From Isoetes taiwanensis (Eukaryota > Streptophyta > Lycopodiopsida > Isoetales > Isoetaceae): 64,000 nt of DNA. Under the pieces are notes generated by a model. That model was not told where the DNA came from. It saw only the letters and a list, made by a program, of their open reading frames with translations, and ran no database searches. Both the position numbers and the translations under genes were made by a program. Each line of letters opens with the position of its first letter. Position 1 is the first letter of the stretch. The stretch lies in the NCBI GenBank assembly GCA_021234155.1, contig JAJEKV010000563.1, positions 83,037 through 147,036 on the forward strand, read 5' to 3'. Below are positions 1 through 11,412 of this stretch, one piece after another.

Positions 1-862
1 CAAGCCCAAGACTTCTGAAAGAATTCCATAGGGATACCATCAGCTCTAGGGCATTTCCCTTACTTCAAAAGAAAAGTAGCATGCGCCAAATTATTGAGAG
101 TGATCTCATTATCTAAACTAGCCTTTTGCTTTTTAGAAATAGTAGGATGAATCTATGCAAGCAATGCCTTTTGAAAGTTTTGCTGGAATGAAAGGCGACA
201 AGTAGCAAAGAAAGAAGAAAATGATTACGCACAAAATTTTTAAGCTCCACTAAGTCAGAAATGAGAGGACCATTTGGAGCATAGTGAGAAACCATAGCAG
301 AAGCTTGTCTTCTGGCCCTTGCAGTTCTAAAGAAAATAAACATACGATGATTTCTCACCTTAGATCATTGCAATCCAGACTTAACTGGAGCTTGGTAAAC
401 CTGCTCAGAGTCCAATTGGCAAATGCTATTCAAAATTTGCTTCTCCAATTGGACATTTGGAGGAGTAACAGATCTGCAAGCCACTAAGTGCAAATAAAGT
501 CCCATTAGAATCCCTCGACTTGCACCAGCACGCTCACGACTTGAACATTTAGCAAAGGATTTTATTGCAGCGAGCGCATCAACAATATTTGCCATCCCTT
601 TTCGTCTAGAAAATGCAGATGACCAAGCTTGTCTGCAACCTATCTGGAACTCCTCGTCCTTCAACAAAGAAATATTTAACTTAAAAAAGGTTTTAGACTT
701 GCTACATATAGTATCAAAAGCAGCAAAAAAGGATTGTGGATTGTGATATGAAATAGAATAAACAAGCAATTTTTTGCAAAATAAAGTGGGCATATGCACA
801 GCTGCTAGTGCATTACCCCATGTCATGTTTAGCATATTGTCTGCCATCGTCCAAGCAGCCAT
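1..862 (-). mobile_element. LINE (L1-type) fragment, linker and start of reverse transcriptase
   Basis: Read on the minus strand, this is a piece of a non-LTR retrotransposon that continues past the left edge. At positions about 57-3 it reads GKCPRADGIPMEFFQKSW, the opening motif of plant L1-type reverse transcriptase (family pattern GK.PG.DGIP.EF). Just upstream, 358-113 holds FFRTARARRQ, like the linker before RT in these elements, and 862-365 is an open stretch of 165 codons rich in Ala, Ser and Lys that I cannot assign further. A TAA interrupts the RT frame near 64-62, and the frame changes near 360 and 170, so it is a dead copy. No endonuclease motifs are visible. The RT assignment is strong; the 5' limit is uncertain. 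Confidence 0.72.
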
Positions 863-1268
863 TGCACCAAGTAAAGCCCTCCATCCATTTCTGCCAAACT
901 ACTATCCTATAACAGGCACTGGCACTACTCGCTTTCAAGCTATGGGTGCAAAACCGGTACTAAGTAGTAGAAATCACCGTCCGGACGCCGTTTACAAGAT
1001 CTTAAAATCGGCGTGTTTTAAACACGAGGTGCATATCTGACGTGCTGACATATAGGGTGCGCATCCATTAAATGACAGGCTGAGAAAATCATTAGCTTGA
1101 ATAGTGCCGGAAACATGAATGCTTGTAGCCGGCCATATCTGTGGATGGCGGGCTTGCCCATCTTGAATTCAAGCAAAATGGAGGGGTTATTTGTTTCAAA
1201 GAATTGCTTGAACCAAAATTCAACAATTTTTCCACACCAATTTTGCAAAAGACAAAAATCAAAAAGAG
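863..1268. other. unassigned spacer
   Basis: No convincing coding sequence on either strand. It may hold the leader of the transposase-like gene that starts near 1269, but no promoter motif or terminal inverted repeat was recognised. Confidence 0.4.
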
Positions 1269-1979
1269 ATGAAACTAAATTCCTCTCCCCGTTCAATTTA
1301 CAGGGCAATTGATGCAGTACAAAAGAGAGATTACAGACAAAGATTATCTACAAAGAAGGTAGCAATGAAGAAGAATTCCTCTTGTAAAGCTTCACCTTCA
1401 AAGAAAAATAAGAAATTGAGACTGAGTGACTGCAGAATTAGAGAAATTTCAGGAGAAATCTTTGAAATATTCAACCAAACTCTTACAAATGTTCATGACA
1501 GTGACAAAGGCCATATCCTTGACAGTCTTCTTTGGAGGGCAAGGGACTTACCAATTGCTTCCATAAAGAAACCTAAGCAGTTTACTGTGGCCGAGAAAAT
1601 GGTAAAGAATTTGAAGGAAACAATGCAAGAACATAAGCATGAGAGAAATTATGACATGCTTCGTGCAAGAAAGTCCACCTTGACAAATGGTACCAAGCCA
1701 ATGAACCAAACAGAAGTGGCCAGATTGCTCAGCATCCCCAGAAAAACAATTTCAAATGTTTTTCAAAAAAAGGTGCAAGCTAACAATGGGAATGGACCTT
1801 GGTCAATGTTCAAGAGGAGGAAGCAGATGAATAGCATATTAGATTACAATAGAGAAGCTGTTATCATGTTCTAGACAGAGAATACAAGAGTATCTCCATA
1901 CATGAAAGACATGAGGAGATATGTACCAGAGACAGGAATAAAGATGGAACATCCAATTCACCTTCTTGAAGTCGTCCAA

Positions 1980-2078
1980 GTAAGTATTCATCCAATATTC
2001 TAGGTTCATTATATGTGGCAATTATTTGATATTCACACAAATTCCCTGTAGTTGTAATTCTATCTCATGTTCAGAGAG
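1980..2078 (+). other. probable GT-AG intron in the transposase-like gene
   Basis: Donor GTAAGT at 1980 follows LLEVVQ. An AG at 2077-2078 precedes ENLGIRIALQTFERLKP in phase 0, so removal keeps the reading frame open. The interval is AT-rich. Predicted from sequence only. Confidence 0.5.
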
Positions 2079-2406
2079 GAGAATCTTGGTATCAGAATTG
2101 CATTGCAGACTTTTGAGAGGTTGAAACCGAATTTTGTAAGGAGGATACGTGAAAAGCATACATGCTGTTGTATCTACCACTTGAAGTTTGAATACATCAT
2201 GCAGGGGTTGAACAGCATGAGGAAATCAGGTGGGGTTTATGACAATTGCAACTGCCATTATGACATTTGTGGCCCTGGCTAAGAATGTGCAGTCAAGGAG
2301 CAAATATTTAAGTGCATCAGTGACTTATGAAGATAAGTGGTTTGCAGCAAAGGTGATGACGAGGCATGGTTTGATCATAACTGTTTAATGTTAGATACCA
2401 GCCAGA

Positions 2407-2478
2407 GTCCCTTTCGTCTAGGGGTTAGGACATCGTCTTTTCATGTCGAAGACACGGGTTCAAATTCCATAAGGAACA
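2407..2478 (+). pseudogene. trnE: mitochondrial tRNA-Glu(UUC) relic
   Basis: The stretch from GTCCCTTTCGTC through the anticodon loop CTTTTCATG to the T-loop GGGTTCAAATTCC matches plant mitochondrial trnE(UUC) closely, from memory of that gene. The acceptor stem is damaged (GTCCCTT against AAGGAACA) and GGTTCGATT has become GGTTCAAATT, so it is a relic carried by the organelle insertion rather than a nuclear tRNA gene. Confidence 0.72.
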
Positions 2479-3189
2479 GACACTTGCGTGTGCATTCCCT
2501 ATTGAATTGTTCTCACTCACGTATTCGATTGGCGTCGAGCCGACTCAGAGGATGAGAACCAAAAGATGCCGGTCACTATGCTTTGTCTTTAGGTTCGTTG
2601 AACCTCGTTATTCTATTTGCTTTGCTTTTCCACAAGCAGAAGAGGGAAAAGCAGATATCAAAAGAGTCCCAGTGAGCCGCGTAATAGGGGACCACCTTTT
2701 GCGATCCAGAGGGCATCTTCCCTAAGCCATGGGCTCAAGCCCCAACCCCTATCCAATTCTCGGGCTACCCTAAGCCGAATCCGAGTTTGCTACTCCAACC
2801 ATTATCAAACCAATACCTATTTTGTTCAGTACTCCAGGTGCACCCCTGTAGCGTATAACGTCAATCTCGTAGCAATGAGATCCATTTTCGCTTCAAAAAT
2901 TGGTTTAGGTAATCAACTCCATCGTTCTTTGAATAAGCGTCGGTACTTCGAGAAGGTCTCGAATGACTTTCCTCGGCCATGAAATATCATCTAAAGCTTT
3001 GGACAAGGATGCTATTGAGATCTTAGGTCCACCCAATTCAACTATAGGCCCGAGGGAGAGAGATGTGATGAAGCAAGACAGAACCTGGCATGGCATAATC
3101 AAAGGTCTGAAACCCAATCTGCATTCAACAGGGCTCGCAGTCTTTGTTCCCTTACCGGCAGTTCTGTTCCGAGGATGGGAAAGGACGAC

Positions 3190-3328
3190 CTTCTTACCTT
3201 TTGGATTGGTATGAGTAAGTTGAGCACATCGCGGTGCTTACACCTCTCGCCTATCGAAATGTTGTTGTTCCACCTCGTTTGAAAACTCGTATAGAGAAAG
3301 ATTTCCCGCCTAGATGCTTTCAGCGGTT
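3190..3328 (-). pseudogene. rrn26: 3' end of mitochondrial large-subunit rRNA (relic)
   Basis: The minus strand contains AACCGCTGAAAGCATCTAGG at 3327-3308 and, further on, GTAAGCACCGCGATGTGCTC, both hallmarks of the 3' terminal domain of bacterial-type 23S/26S rRNA. The text between them matches the plant mitochondrial version. Only the last ~140 bases are present, so it cannot be functional. Confidence 0.75.
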
Positions 3329-3733
3329 CTGCCACACCGTGTCAAAAATGTGGCAAAAGATGTCCATAGGAAATGGATGGCACGGGTTCACTACTAGTTA
3401 CTTAGAAGACATTTGGAAAGCAACCTGTGGACCAAGACAGAGAATTCAAGGATCCAAGAACGGCTTTGAGGTACAAACCTTCTTAAGATTAGTACGAAAA
3501 GAAAGAAGTCCTAGAGAGTTTCAAGAGGATGTGAAGAAGGTAATATCAGATTTTGTTCCACACAATTACACAACACATTGGCAGACCAATCAATTTAAAC
3601 AGTGCATGTCATCATTTCTAGAAGATACAATTGTATGTGTTATTGACTTTGCAAAACATTATAGCGTTAGATCCAAAATGAGCCCCAGTCAATGCATTGG
3701 CACACAGACCAAGTTTCTATACTTGTTCACATA

Positions 3734-3927
3734 ACATATAGACGTGACAAGAGTGATAATATTTATGTTCTTGTGCAGACAGAGGAAGACTGTCCAAAGA
3801 AGAAAAAAAGAACATAGGTTAGAGCTGATCAGGAATCAACTCAACAATGATAGGAAGATTATAAAAGAGACTCGCTTTTAAATTTCAAATTATAAAGTTG
3901 CATGACATTATTTGTGGAGAGCACTGC
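3734..3927. other. tail of the transposase-like gene and spacer
   Basis: In another frame, after 3733, HITYRRDKSDNIYVLVQTEE can still be read to about 3800, followed by a lysine run, which suggests the C-terminus of the decayed gene. Nothing else is seen up to 3927. Confidence 0.35.
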
Positions 3928-4185
3928 CTACAGAAACATGTTGCATGGCTTAGGGAACCACCTTAAAGCATCTTGAATGTCAACAAGATTGCCAAAACCT
4001 AACTCTTCAAATACACCTTTTGGCACCTTTCTAGGGCAACCATAAATACATTGTCCTCCTCTCAACAATGAACAACAAGCTATATGATACTCATGTTGGC
4101 AATTCAGTGCTAAACTTAACCTATAAGCTTTAGTAAATTCCGGACCACATGCTGCACATGTATAAAAAGGATCTTGCACTAACAA
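3928..4185 (-). CDS. small cysteine/histidine-rich (RING-like) ORF
   Basis: An 85-codon frame on the minus strand with CAAC near residue 9, a CQHEYHIACCS segment near 29-39 and CIYGCPRKVP near 46-55. The spacing C-x2-C ... C-x-H ... C-x3-C recalls RING or related zinc-binding folds, where the central C-x-H-x(2-3)-C/H binds metal. It may be a single exon of a larger gene or a companion gene of the adjacent transposon; no start-site signals decide this. Its function is unknown to me. Confidence 0.35.
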   Translation of the reverse strand: MLVQDPFYTCAACGPEFTKAYRLSLALNCQHEYHIACCSLLRGGQCIYGCPRKVPKGVFEELGFGNLVDIQDALRWFPKPCNMFL

Positions 4186-5039
4186 CTTAGTTGTGTGTGC
4201 GTTCCTTAGGTCTGGAGAAACCCCTATGTGTATGGCTTGGCCTCCATAGATATATACAGTCTTATGTTGTCGAAGCAGAATACCCTATTCCTTACTTTTA
4301 CACTGAGTCTAATTCTAATTTACCCTACCCTTAACCATAATTTTACGTTGAGTAGATTATTCATCTAACCTACCCTCTACCTTACATTTACCTTCAAGCT
4401 AGGAATGTTGCAAGCACTTGTACAAATAAACATGTTATTTAATTTCCAAAAATGTAACATATATTGTTTTAAATGTGCATGTACTTCCATTTCACGGGAA
4501 AAGATATAATGCAAGGCCCTTACGATGAGCTCTCCCAGAATTGAGCCAATTCGAAAGAAAATATCCTAAGTATTCTTTGATGTTAATTAAGGTGGGATTA
4601 AACATGTGAACAGGTACGGTGCTAGGGAAGTTTGTGATACGAGAATATACTTGTAGTTGTAGGCCTAAAGGCAACAACTCTAGGACTAATAAGTGGTTCG
4701 AAACCATTAACATTGTTGATTTGGAGGAAGTTTATATGGTGAACCTACCTTAAAAAGGAAGAAAATGTCTCTCCTATTTATTAAGGCCCAGGTCGAACCT
4801 AGGCACATTACTTACAAACTAAATTCTTTCTTCCACAATAAGGACTATTTTCATTCCTTTTATTTATTTCATGGATCAATTCGTTATGGACATCTATGTC
4901 TAAAAACTTCATCTCTAAAAATCATGTAAGAAATGTGGCATTTAAGTTCGCTAAACACAAACCTATGGTCCAATATTTATATTTTGAGCTCGTAATGCAT
5001 TATAGTTGACAGTATTTTGTTGCCTGGGAATCTTTATAA
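4186..5039. other. unassigned AT-rich spacer
   Basis: No gene, RNA or repeat recognised. There is a CCTACCC/TTTACC-rich patch at about 4310-4395. Confidence 0.4.
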
Positions 5040-6417
5040 CTTCTTTCACTTAATCATTCTCATCATCTGAAGACAATCCGATGAATTGTTCAGGAGACAA
5101 TTCCAACTAAGAAGAGGCTGGGTTTCTTGGAACTTTTTAGGGAACCTTAACCGCATCATCATCGTCATCATCAAATAATGCAACATATGATGCTGCAATA
5201 GTTTCCTACAGTGAACAAGTTAAGAGCCAAATATTCTTTAGCAAGCATAGAATCAAGTCAATCCTGTTACAAGGAAAATAATAATATACAAAAACCTTAT
5301 ATTTCCATCTAGTTTTTAGAGCATGAAGAGCTCTGTTATATGCATTTAGTGTATTCCACATTGCTTGACAAACAAAAGGATAAAAAGGAAACACCTTTGA
5401 ATACTTTTTACCTACCTCTGATTACTCTAAAGGATGCTTCAAGGATGAACATCTTATACATAGCTGGACATCCAACGACAGTAAATACGTCTATTTTGGA
5501 ATAAATTACAACTGTCAGAAGAAATATCTAATAGAGTCATGGTAAGAACACAGACTGCAAATTATTTTCATCAAACGTATCAACAATACATTCTTATAGA
5601 ATTCTGACCACATCAGAGCAGTAAAGTTAATTTGCCTTCAAACCTGAAAGGGCTTCCAGGTGTCCGCTCTTGTATAACGAATCATGTAACAACTATTCTC
5701 ATACTTGTAGAAATACGATGGGACAAATTGTAATCATAGTATGTAGGGATGAGACGCCTGCAATGAAAGAAAAAGTGTCGAGGAGGTTAGCATGAAATTC
5801 AAGGCGGTGCCGTTTCAACTTCTTCTTTTCTATGTCTGGTCATCTGCATAACCCCCTTGCCTTGGGCACATTCATTGTTCCATTGGTATGCACCATTGAA
5901 AATTGAGTCGTATCTTGCATTAGCATATAAGAATCAATATCATGGAGATGTCTATAGGCCATTATAGACTTCGCATGGGCAGTAAAATACAGCAAACATA
6001 AGAGATAAGTTAATTGTCCTTAGAACAAAGCATCAATCCCTCATCTGTTATGTAACTATACAATAGACTTGGATGGATGAAAGGCCCATGTAAAGGATGA
6101 AATAACCATAATGATTTATGAGGTTGTGCATGAGGTTTTACCTTGCACATTGGGTTGCTGGACAAACTAATAACGTCTTCAACAAAGTGCTTTGACTTAA
6201 GATCCCCTGCATGAGGCAACGAAATTAGTAACACGAAAAACAAAGCAGAACAAAACAAAGTAGAATAAATTCCATTAAATAGGCTTACCTCAAAAAGATT
6301 GTGCAGCAGACGGGCTTTGCAATTGCATGACTTAGGCATACAGCAACGGCTCATGCATCTATCAAAAGACCTGAAAGTTTTAAGTGATAAAGATATATAA
6401 AGTAGAATAGAAATCAA
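5040..6417 (-). pseudogene. exon remnants of an unrecognised multi-exon gene
   Basis: Several protein-like blocks on the minus strand are separated by splice-like junctions. A first exon, 6417-6289, contains CMSRCCMPKSCNCKARLL and ends at a GTAAGC donor. An AG at 6208-6207 opens the next (DLKSKHFVEDVISLSS). Further blocks are PSYFYKYENSCYMIRYTRAD near 5720-5655, MWNTLNAYNRALHALKTRW near 5360-5300, and an acidic end reading FDDDDDDAV and LSPEQFIGLSSDDEND before a stop near 5055. In-frame stops in the last block suggest decay. I do not recognise the family. The blocks could be a host gene or a DNA transposon gene. Confidence 0.35.
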
Positions 6418-7080
6418 GAAGAGTCAAATAACTTCTGGAAGCCACAGATCAACAGAATGTTTCTGATTCTATATTTATCTTCTGATGCCATATTTCCTAA
6501 ATGTGCTATCTGAATGCAGTATCTTATAGATACTTTGAGAATATTGTCTTGCAAGACTAGTGACCTACCAAAACACCAAACAAGAATGCTCTATAGAAAA
6601 CGAAGTTATTCTTACAGAACCAAAGGTTTACCTGTTATTTCAAAATGTATCAGACTGGGTCATAACTCCCCATAACACATGAACACTGCATATAGAAACA
6701 TATTGAAGACAGAAGATGCTATGGATCAGAAGGCAGGACTTGAAGCAGATAAAAAGATCACAGGTTGCTTTCTGCCGCCCCAGAAAAGTCCAAGCATTTG
6801 CTTTGCTCTAGAAAGTAAAAAATGGGAAATGAAAATCGTAACATCGTAAGGAGCTTCAAACGCATGAGAAGGTTATCTTATTGTGATAAAGAGCTTCAAA
6901 AGCTTCTGAGAAGAGTAATCTAGGCAACAAAAACTCTCAAAGAGAGGGTAAAAAAAATTCCAAAAACTTCAGAAACATAGAACTCTGCATCAAGAATAGA
7001 AGAACCATAACATTACTTTTGCTAGATAAACTGTCCCTAGCGTAGACAGGCTTCTCGGCACCAAAATGTGGGAGCGATCA
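6418..7080. other. unassigned spacer
   Basis: No coding region, RNA gene or clear repeat recognised. Confidence 0.4.
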
Positions 7081-7127
7081 GAAGTTAAAAAAAACCCATC
7101 TTTGCCCACACACATTTATTTTACGTA

Positions 7128-7475
7128 AATGCAACTTAGGTTGCATTCTGCCACATCCGCCAATGGCATTGCGCCATCTGGCGAAGTTTCTCTTCCGGAA
7201 CTTCTGTGAAACTCTGAAGCACCGGCACTTCTTGAAATAAGATTTACCGCAGATTCTGGCGATCTACCTCTCATTCCGGCCATCTACCTCTCATTCTGAT
7301 GCTTTCTACCCCCCGATTCTGGAGTTTTTACCTGCGATTCAGAGCAAGAATGCAACCTAAGTTGCATCCACGTTATAAGAATGGCAGTTTACTGCCGATT
7401 CGGAGTCATCCACGCCTCCCGCGCTCTGGCGTCGGCGAGGATTCCTCCCGAATCGGCAATCGCTACCATTCTTCT
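7128..7475. repeat. foldback element, copy 1
   Basis: A perfect 19-bp inverted repeat (TGCAACTTAGGTTGCATTC at 7130-7148, its complement at 7348-7366) encloses loosely repeated units of the form CATTC..G...CTACC. A second imperfect 25-26-bp inverted repeat follows (7378-7403 with 7448-7472) around a GC-rich loop reading ACGCCTCCCGCGCTCTGGCG. The same two-part layout occurs at 30.4-30.8 kb, so this is a dispersed foldback/MITE-like family. Outer ends and target duplication were not resolved. Confidence 0.65.
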
Positions 7476-7504
7476 ATCTGAATACAAATGTGAACCCCCC
7501 TTGG

Positions 7505-7606
7505 CGTAAACATTCACAAATCCAGCACCACTTAATAATAATCTAGTGGGATAAACGTAAACATTCACAAGTCCAACACTGCTTAATAATAATCCAGTGG
7601 GATAAG
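7505..7606. repeat. tandem duplication, ~51-bp unit x2
   Basis: The unit beginning CGTAAACATTCACAA and ending AGTGGGATAA is present twice head to tail with a few substitutions, directly next to the foldback element. Confidence 0.75.
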
Positions 7607-8501
7607 CTATCAGCCTGATTGAATGTGACTGTTATGTCATGCCTCTATGTTGTAAGGACCTCTGCCTTTGCTAAGTCTGCTGCAGCTATAAGAATTCTAT
7701 ATTGCTTTCCCACTGCTGATGCAACTTTTTGCATATCATCTTTCTTGCGGTTGTGTTCTTGCAACCAATAAGAATCCAAATTTAATCTAGCAAGAGCCAT
7801 AAAAAGTCTACTCCTTTTAGCTGGAAAATTAGAGTATGAGAATTCAATATATGCATCACTTTAGCTTAAGGTTTATGTTTTCACAATGCTTTCGGCATCA
7901 ACATGAAATGTTGAATGTGAGTAATATGTAGGCATCTACTGCACACAATTTACCATTCTAATTATATGCGTATAAGTTAATGCAATTGTGTGGAGTCAAT
8001 GCATACAACTACTAGTAAATTTTGCAATGACAGGTGAATGAAATATTATGAAATTTTCTTTCATGTTGTTAGTGTCAGAATTATTATTGCACATATTTAT
8101 CCTCTTTTTGTAACACAAATCCTTCTCAGAATTTTCCAGCTCTATTGCACAATATATGATTCTTTATTGAATTCTTTTGATATACTGAAGGATTCTGTTC
8201 TCATCACATACGGTAATAGTCATCTAGTATCATAGGAGTTGACTTTTTTTTTGCTTTTCCTCTTGTGGGATTATTCCCAACGAATTCTAAAGAGTAGTCA
8301 TTCCATGGCAACTATGTTTGGTCCAACAATTACCTTCAAATTCTCATTATATTTGTGAGAGGGACTCACTATAGATGCACATCAAATTGGTCAATCGAGA
8401 TTAAGGAAATGGAACTAGAAAAACTCCACAGCTAGCAAGATGACAATCCCAAAACCATCAATATCACAATCATCATAAAACTCAATGTCACAGTCATCAT
8501 A
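7607..8501. other. unassigned spacer
   Basis: AT-rich sequence with no recognised gene. The last ~80 bases (ATCACAATCATCAT-like short repeats) are the left flank of element C. Confidence 0.4.
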
Positions 8502-8506
8502 AGCCC
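8502..8506. repeat. target-site duplication of element C, left
   Basis: AGCCC, identical to 20476-20480 on the other side of the element. Confidence 0.88.
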
Positions 8507-9981
8507 TGTGGCGTCCCATCCTCGTATATGATGCTCCAATCATATAAGAACTGGAGTTCGTCCCTCTTGCCAATACACATGCTGACGGAGGTTGTTCACC
8601 TAACATCAAATCCTTGATAATCGACAAGAACTCGACGGGGAAGAATGGATATGTCATTCATCCCATCTCCCTCAGGATCGACGTAGCTACGGAAGCGTAA
8701 ACAAACGTAAGCACATAGCATCAAACACATATAGTTCCACCTCGATGGGTGGCTTACCATACATCTGCATCAACATCATCAATACAACAACATAGGAAAA
8801 AAACCTACCCAAGGCTCAAACTCAAGGGGTGGACTGAAAGCTTGGGTTTCCAAAGATCAAATCAGATAGAGTTCATAACAATGGACTTGGCTGGCATAAC
8901 ATGGTTGTTGGTAGTCCGCTCTATCCGTGCAGAATAGGCTGATAAGTCTTGTTGACCGTAACCTATCGAGTACATAGCCAAAGGGGCTACTCCTAGGTTG
9001 CATCTCCCCAGTCCCGATGAGGCAGGAGGAGATCACTCCCTCCAGAAGCATGCATGCCTATTACAGGCGGCTAGAGAGCCACTGCTCGTCTACGACTTGA
9101 ACCCCATTGAAGGTGACACATCACCCAAGAGGTGTCGAACCTATGCCTTGCCCACACTCAGTGGCAAGCCATCAGGCCTAGCCAGCTAAGATCCCCGGTA
9201 GGATTTACCAGAGGGATCAATCTGTAATGGGATATGTCCCCCTTATACGTCGGTCTAGCCCCGGTACCCACAGCCACGTAGGCTCTTATGCACAGGCCAC
9301 AATAATTTGGGAATTATGAAGGCTAACTAGGTACATGATCTACTAAGGCCTTTAGGGTCTCTACTCCCCTTCCTAATACATAGGAGCTTACAGAGATCAA
9401 CCATAATCATCCATAGAACTAAAAAACAAAATATCATCTAATCTATCTATCTAACATACATGGTTAGGTTCTGTCACTAGAGGATGAGATCTCGGAATCT
9501 ATAGGGCCTCTAAGGCTAATTTAGCATACCAACTTGGCTTAATGCCAGACGGGAAGTCGGAAATGCACAACAAAATGACCACCTACCGGATCCTTGACTC
9601 GCTCTAGCTCCACAGACAGCGTCCATGCTATTGATCAGGAAGGAGATGAACGACCATAGGAGAAGCGGGCTTCGCGGCATCTGATCAGGAATGACGCAAG
9701 CACTTGGTGAGGCAAGCTCTTGGAGACTGGAATCTGAGAAAGGCAAGTTTAGGGTTCTAGCCTCTTTTACATGACTCTTTTAGGGTTAGGGTCTAAAAGG
9801 TCATGTGGGGCTTTGCCACATGGCAAAATGGGGTTATATGCACATGTTAAAAGGCATGTGCAATATAACAAGTTTCCCCCTAGGGTGCAACCCTTTACGG
9901 TTGCCAAGTACATCTCGTCAAGGGCAACATGTATGAGTGAAGTGGCAGTATAATATACATATATTATGCTAGAATGTCACA
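8507..9981 (-). repeat. 3' LTR of element C
   Basis: About 1475 bp, plus-strand ends TGTGGCGTCCC and GAATGTCACA. It aligns throughout with 19018-20475, with substitutions and small indels, so the two LTRs have diverged since insertion. Confidence 0.88.
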
Positions 9982-10715
9982 ATCTGCCCATCTTGAACTG
10001 ATGTTGTCCGCAGCATCATGCGTCTCGCCATATTAGAACCTGTGTGATCCCTACAACTTATTCAATACATACAGTTATTACAATTACCTTAAGGTAATAT
10101 TTAAATTTATTACTACGATCATCTCATTAATTTCATAATTTATCATAGTAAGGTAATTATTTATACCTTACTTAAAATAACACTTAATATTTGCAAAACT
10201 TTTGTCCACTTTTTATAAAATTTTATTTTAAGGTCCATTTTCTCTCCTCGCAGCACATTATGACAAAAAATATGTGCTGCAAGTCTTCACAGTGTGACCC
10301 TCCTTCCCTTTAGATTGTTTTATTGGCCTGCATGTTCAACACTATGTTAATACACATTTATTTATTAGAAAAATATAGTTATTAGGGAACCACCCATTTA
10401 ATTACTATTAATTTAACTACAGGAATGCAAGATTAATCTCCCGGCGTAGGAAGAGGATGCTTCTCCCATTGTGGTCGTGGAGACAGCCCCCTATAATGCC
10501 TAGGATGATGCTAATGCCTACACCTTTCATCACCCTTGGCATGGAGGATAGCTTCTTCCTCATAATGGCCATAGACTAGAAGTGCTTTCCTATCAATGCA
10601 TGATCCTATATGACCTCTTATCTCTGAATTTGTCTACTTCTGTGGCGTCGGAAGTAGACTTTTAATCTACCTTCTACTCACCTATCAGTTCAGTGTCGAC
10701 TATTTCAGTGACGAT
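9982..10715 (-). other. element C, 3' untranslated region
   Basis: Lies between the chromodomain stop and the 3' LTR. The minus strand just before the LTR is purine-rich (AGATGGGCAGAT), a plausible polypurine tract. No further coding sequence recognised. Confidence 0.5.
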
Positions 10716-10838
10716 TCAACCCTTGCATTGCTCCATAAATTGTGGGTACTGCTTCTCAAGATTTGATTGTAGTACCGACGTAGCGTCTTCCACTGGTAAG
10801 TGCGTCCATTTCACTAGGTATTGGAGAAATTGAGATCT
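10716..10838 (-). CDS. element C chromodomain (integrase C-terminus)
   Basis: The minus strand reads QYLVKWTHLPVEDATSVLQ followed by NLEKQYPQF, matching the chromodomain core (pattern YLVKWKG.p..eaTWEp) found at the end of chromovirus integrases, where it guides integration into chromatin with particular histone marks. The usual Trp of ATWE is Ser here and one aromatic position is His, so histone-tail binding may be altered. It stops at TGA 10718-10716. Frameshifts separate it from the integrase core upstream. Confidence 0.75.
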   Translation of the reverse strand, partial: RSQFLQYLVKWTHLPVEDATSVLQSNLEKQYPQFMEQCKG

Positions 10839-10839
10839 T

Positions 10840-11412
10840 CTTATCTTCTTATAGGATCTGCCAAGAAGAACTTCCGGATAATCTCAAGTTGATCGTCCGT
10901 CATTTCTAGTCATGTCGGTGCCTCCACTACTTCCTTTGGATTAGGAATGTACCTCTTTAGAAGACTTACTTGGAAAACTCTATGGATTGGTTACCTACTC
11001 TTTTGGTTATCCTGAATGGTCCAGCCCACCTTGGAGCAAGCTTCTTGCAATTGTCGATGCGAAGCTTCGCTTGTTTGAACTTGATCTTCAGCCAAACATT
11101 GTCCCCTACTTGGAACTCTCTTACGATTTTGTGCCTATCTGTTATGCTCTTCTGCCGATTTCTTGCTGCTAGAAGATATCCTCTTACTTCCTTGACAATT
11201 GTTGCATGTCAGCTAGCATCTATTGGGATACTTCTACCTTGGACACTGAATTGTGCCAAGTGTCTGGAGTCAAGCATCGTGAGCGATGACATTTAAGATG
11301 ACTCCTGCTTGGTGCTATTGTATGCAAACTCTACCAAGTGGATGTAGTCGTTCCACTTCGATTGCTTGTTCTAGACATAGTTTCTCAACACGTCTTCAAG
11401 TATCTGATTCAT
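10840..11412 (-). pseudogene. element C integrase C-terminal region, decayed
   Basis: The region after the catalytic core in element order retains fragments such as NYVxNKQSKW and LVEFAYNSTKQESS (around 11410-11300) that match the corresponding part of element B. Stops and frame changes prevent a continuous frame to the chromodomain. Confidence 0.55.

Larger units (their letters stand above)
2405..3328. other. nuclear insertion of mitochondrial DNA (NUMT)
   Basis: About 0.92 kb of organellar sequence lies inside the transposase-like gene. Its left end carries a plant mitochondrial trnE copy and its right end the 3' terminus of the mitochondrial 26S rRNA on the minus strand. The middle is consistent with mitochondrial spacer but is not identified. 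The flanking transposon coding sequence matches up on either side (CLMLDTSQ before, CGKRCP after), so the DNA entered after the transposon was in place. Confidence 0.75.
1269..3733 (+). pseudogene. decayed transposase-like gene, split by mitochondrial DNA
   Basis: A 201-codon lysine-rich reading frame starts at 1269 and contains a helix-turn-helix-like segment (TEVARLLSIPRKTISNVF, codons about 149-166). The frame continues past a stop at 1872-1874, then across a probable intron (1980-2078) into a cysteine-rich segment with RERKHTCCC-like spacing (REKHTCCCIYH near 2145-2177), CNC and CLMLDTSQ near 2380-2405. The organelle insertion follows, and the gene appears to resume about 3340 with CGKRCP and then a long frame (3362-3733) containing HWQTNQFKQC and VVD-like CVIDFAKHYS. 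The order HTH, Cys-rich knuckle, acidic core resembles a group of eukaryotic transposon-like proteins, but I cannot name the family. Stops and frame changes show it is not functional. No terminal repeats were found. Confidence 0.5.

Noticed and set aside
2407-2478. A functional tRNA-Glu gene
   Set aside because: The acceptor stem and T-loop are damaged and it lies in a mitochondrial DNA insertion.
10970-11296. Plus-strand open frames inside element C
   Set aside because: They are the complement of integrase sequence that matches element B on the minus strand.
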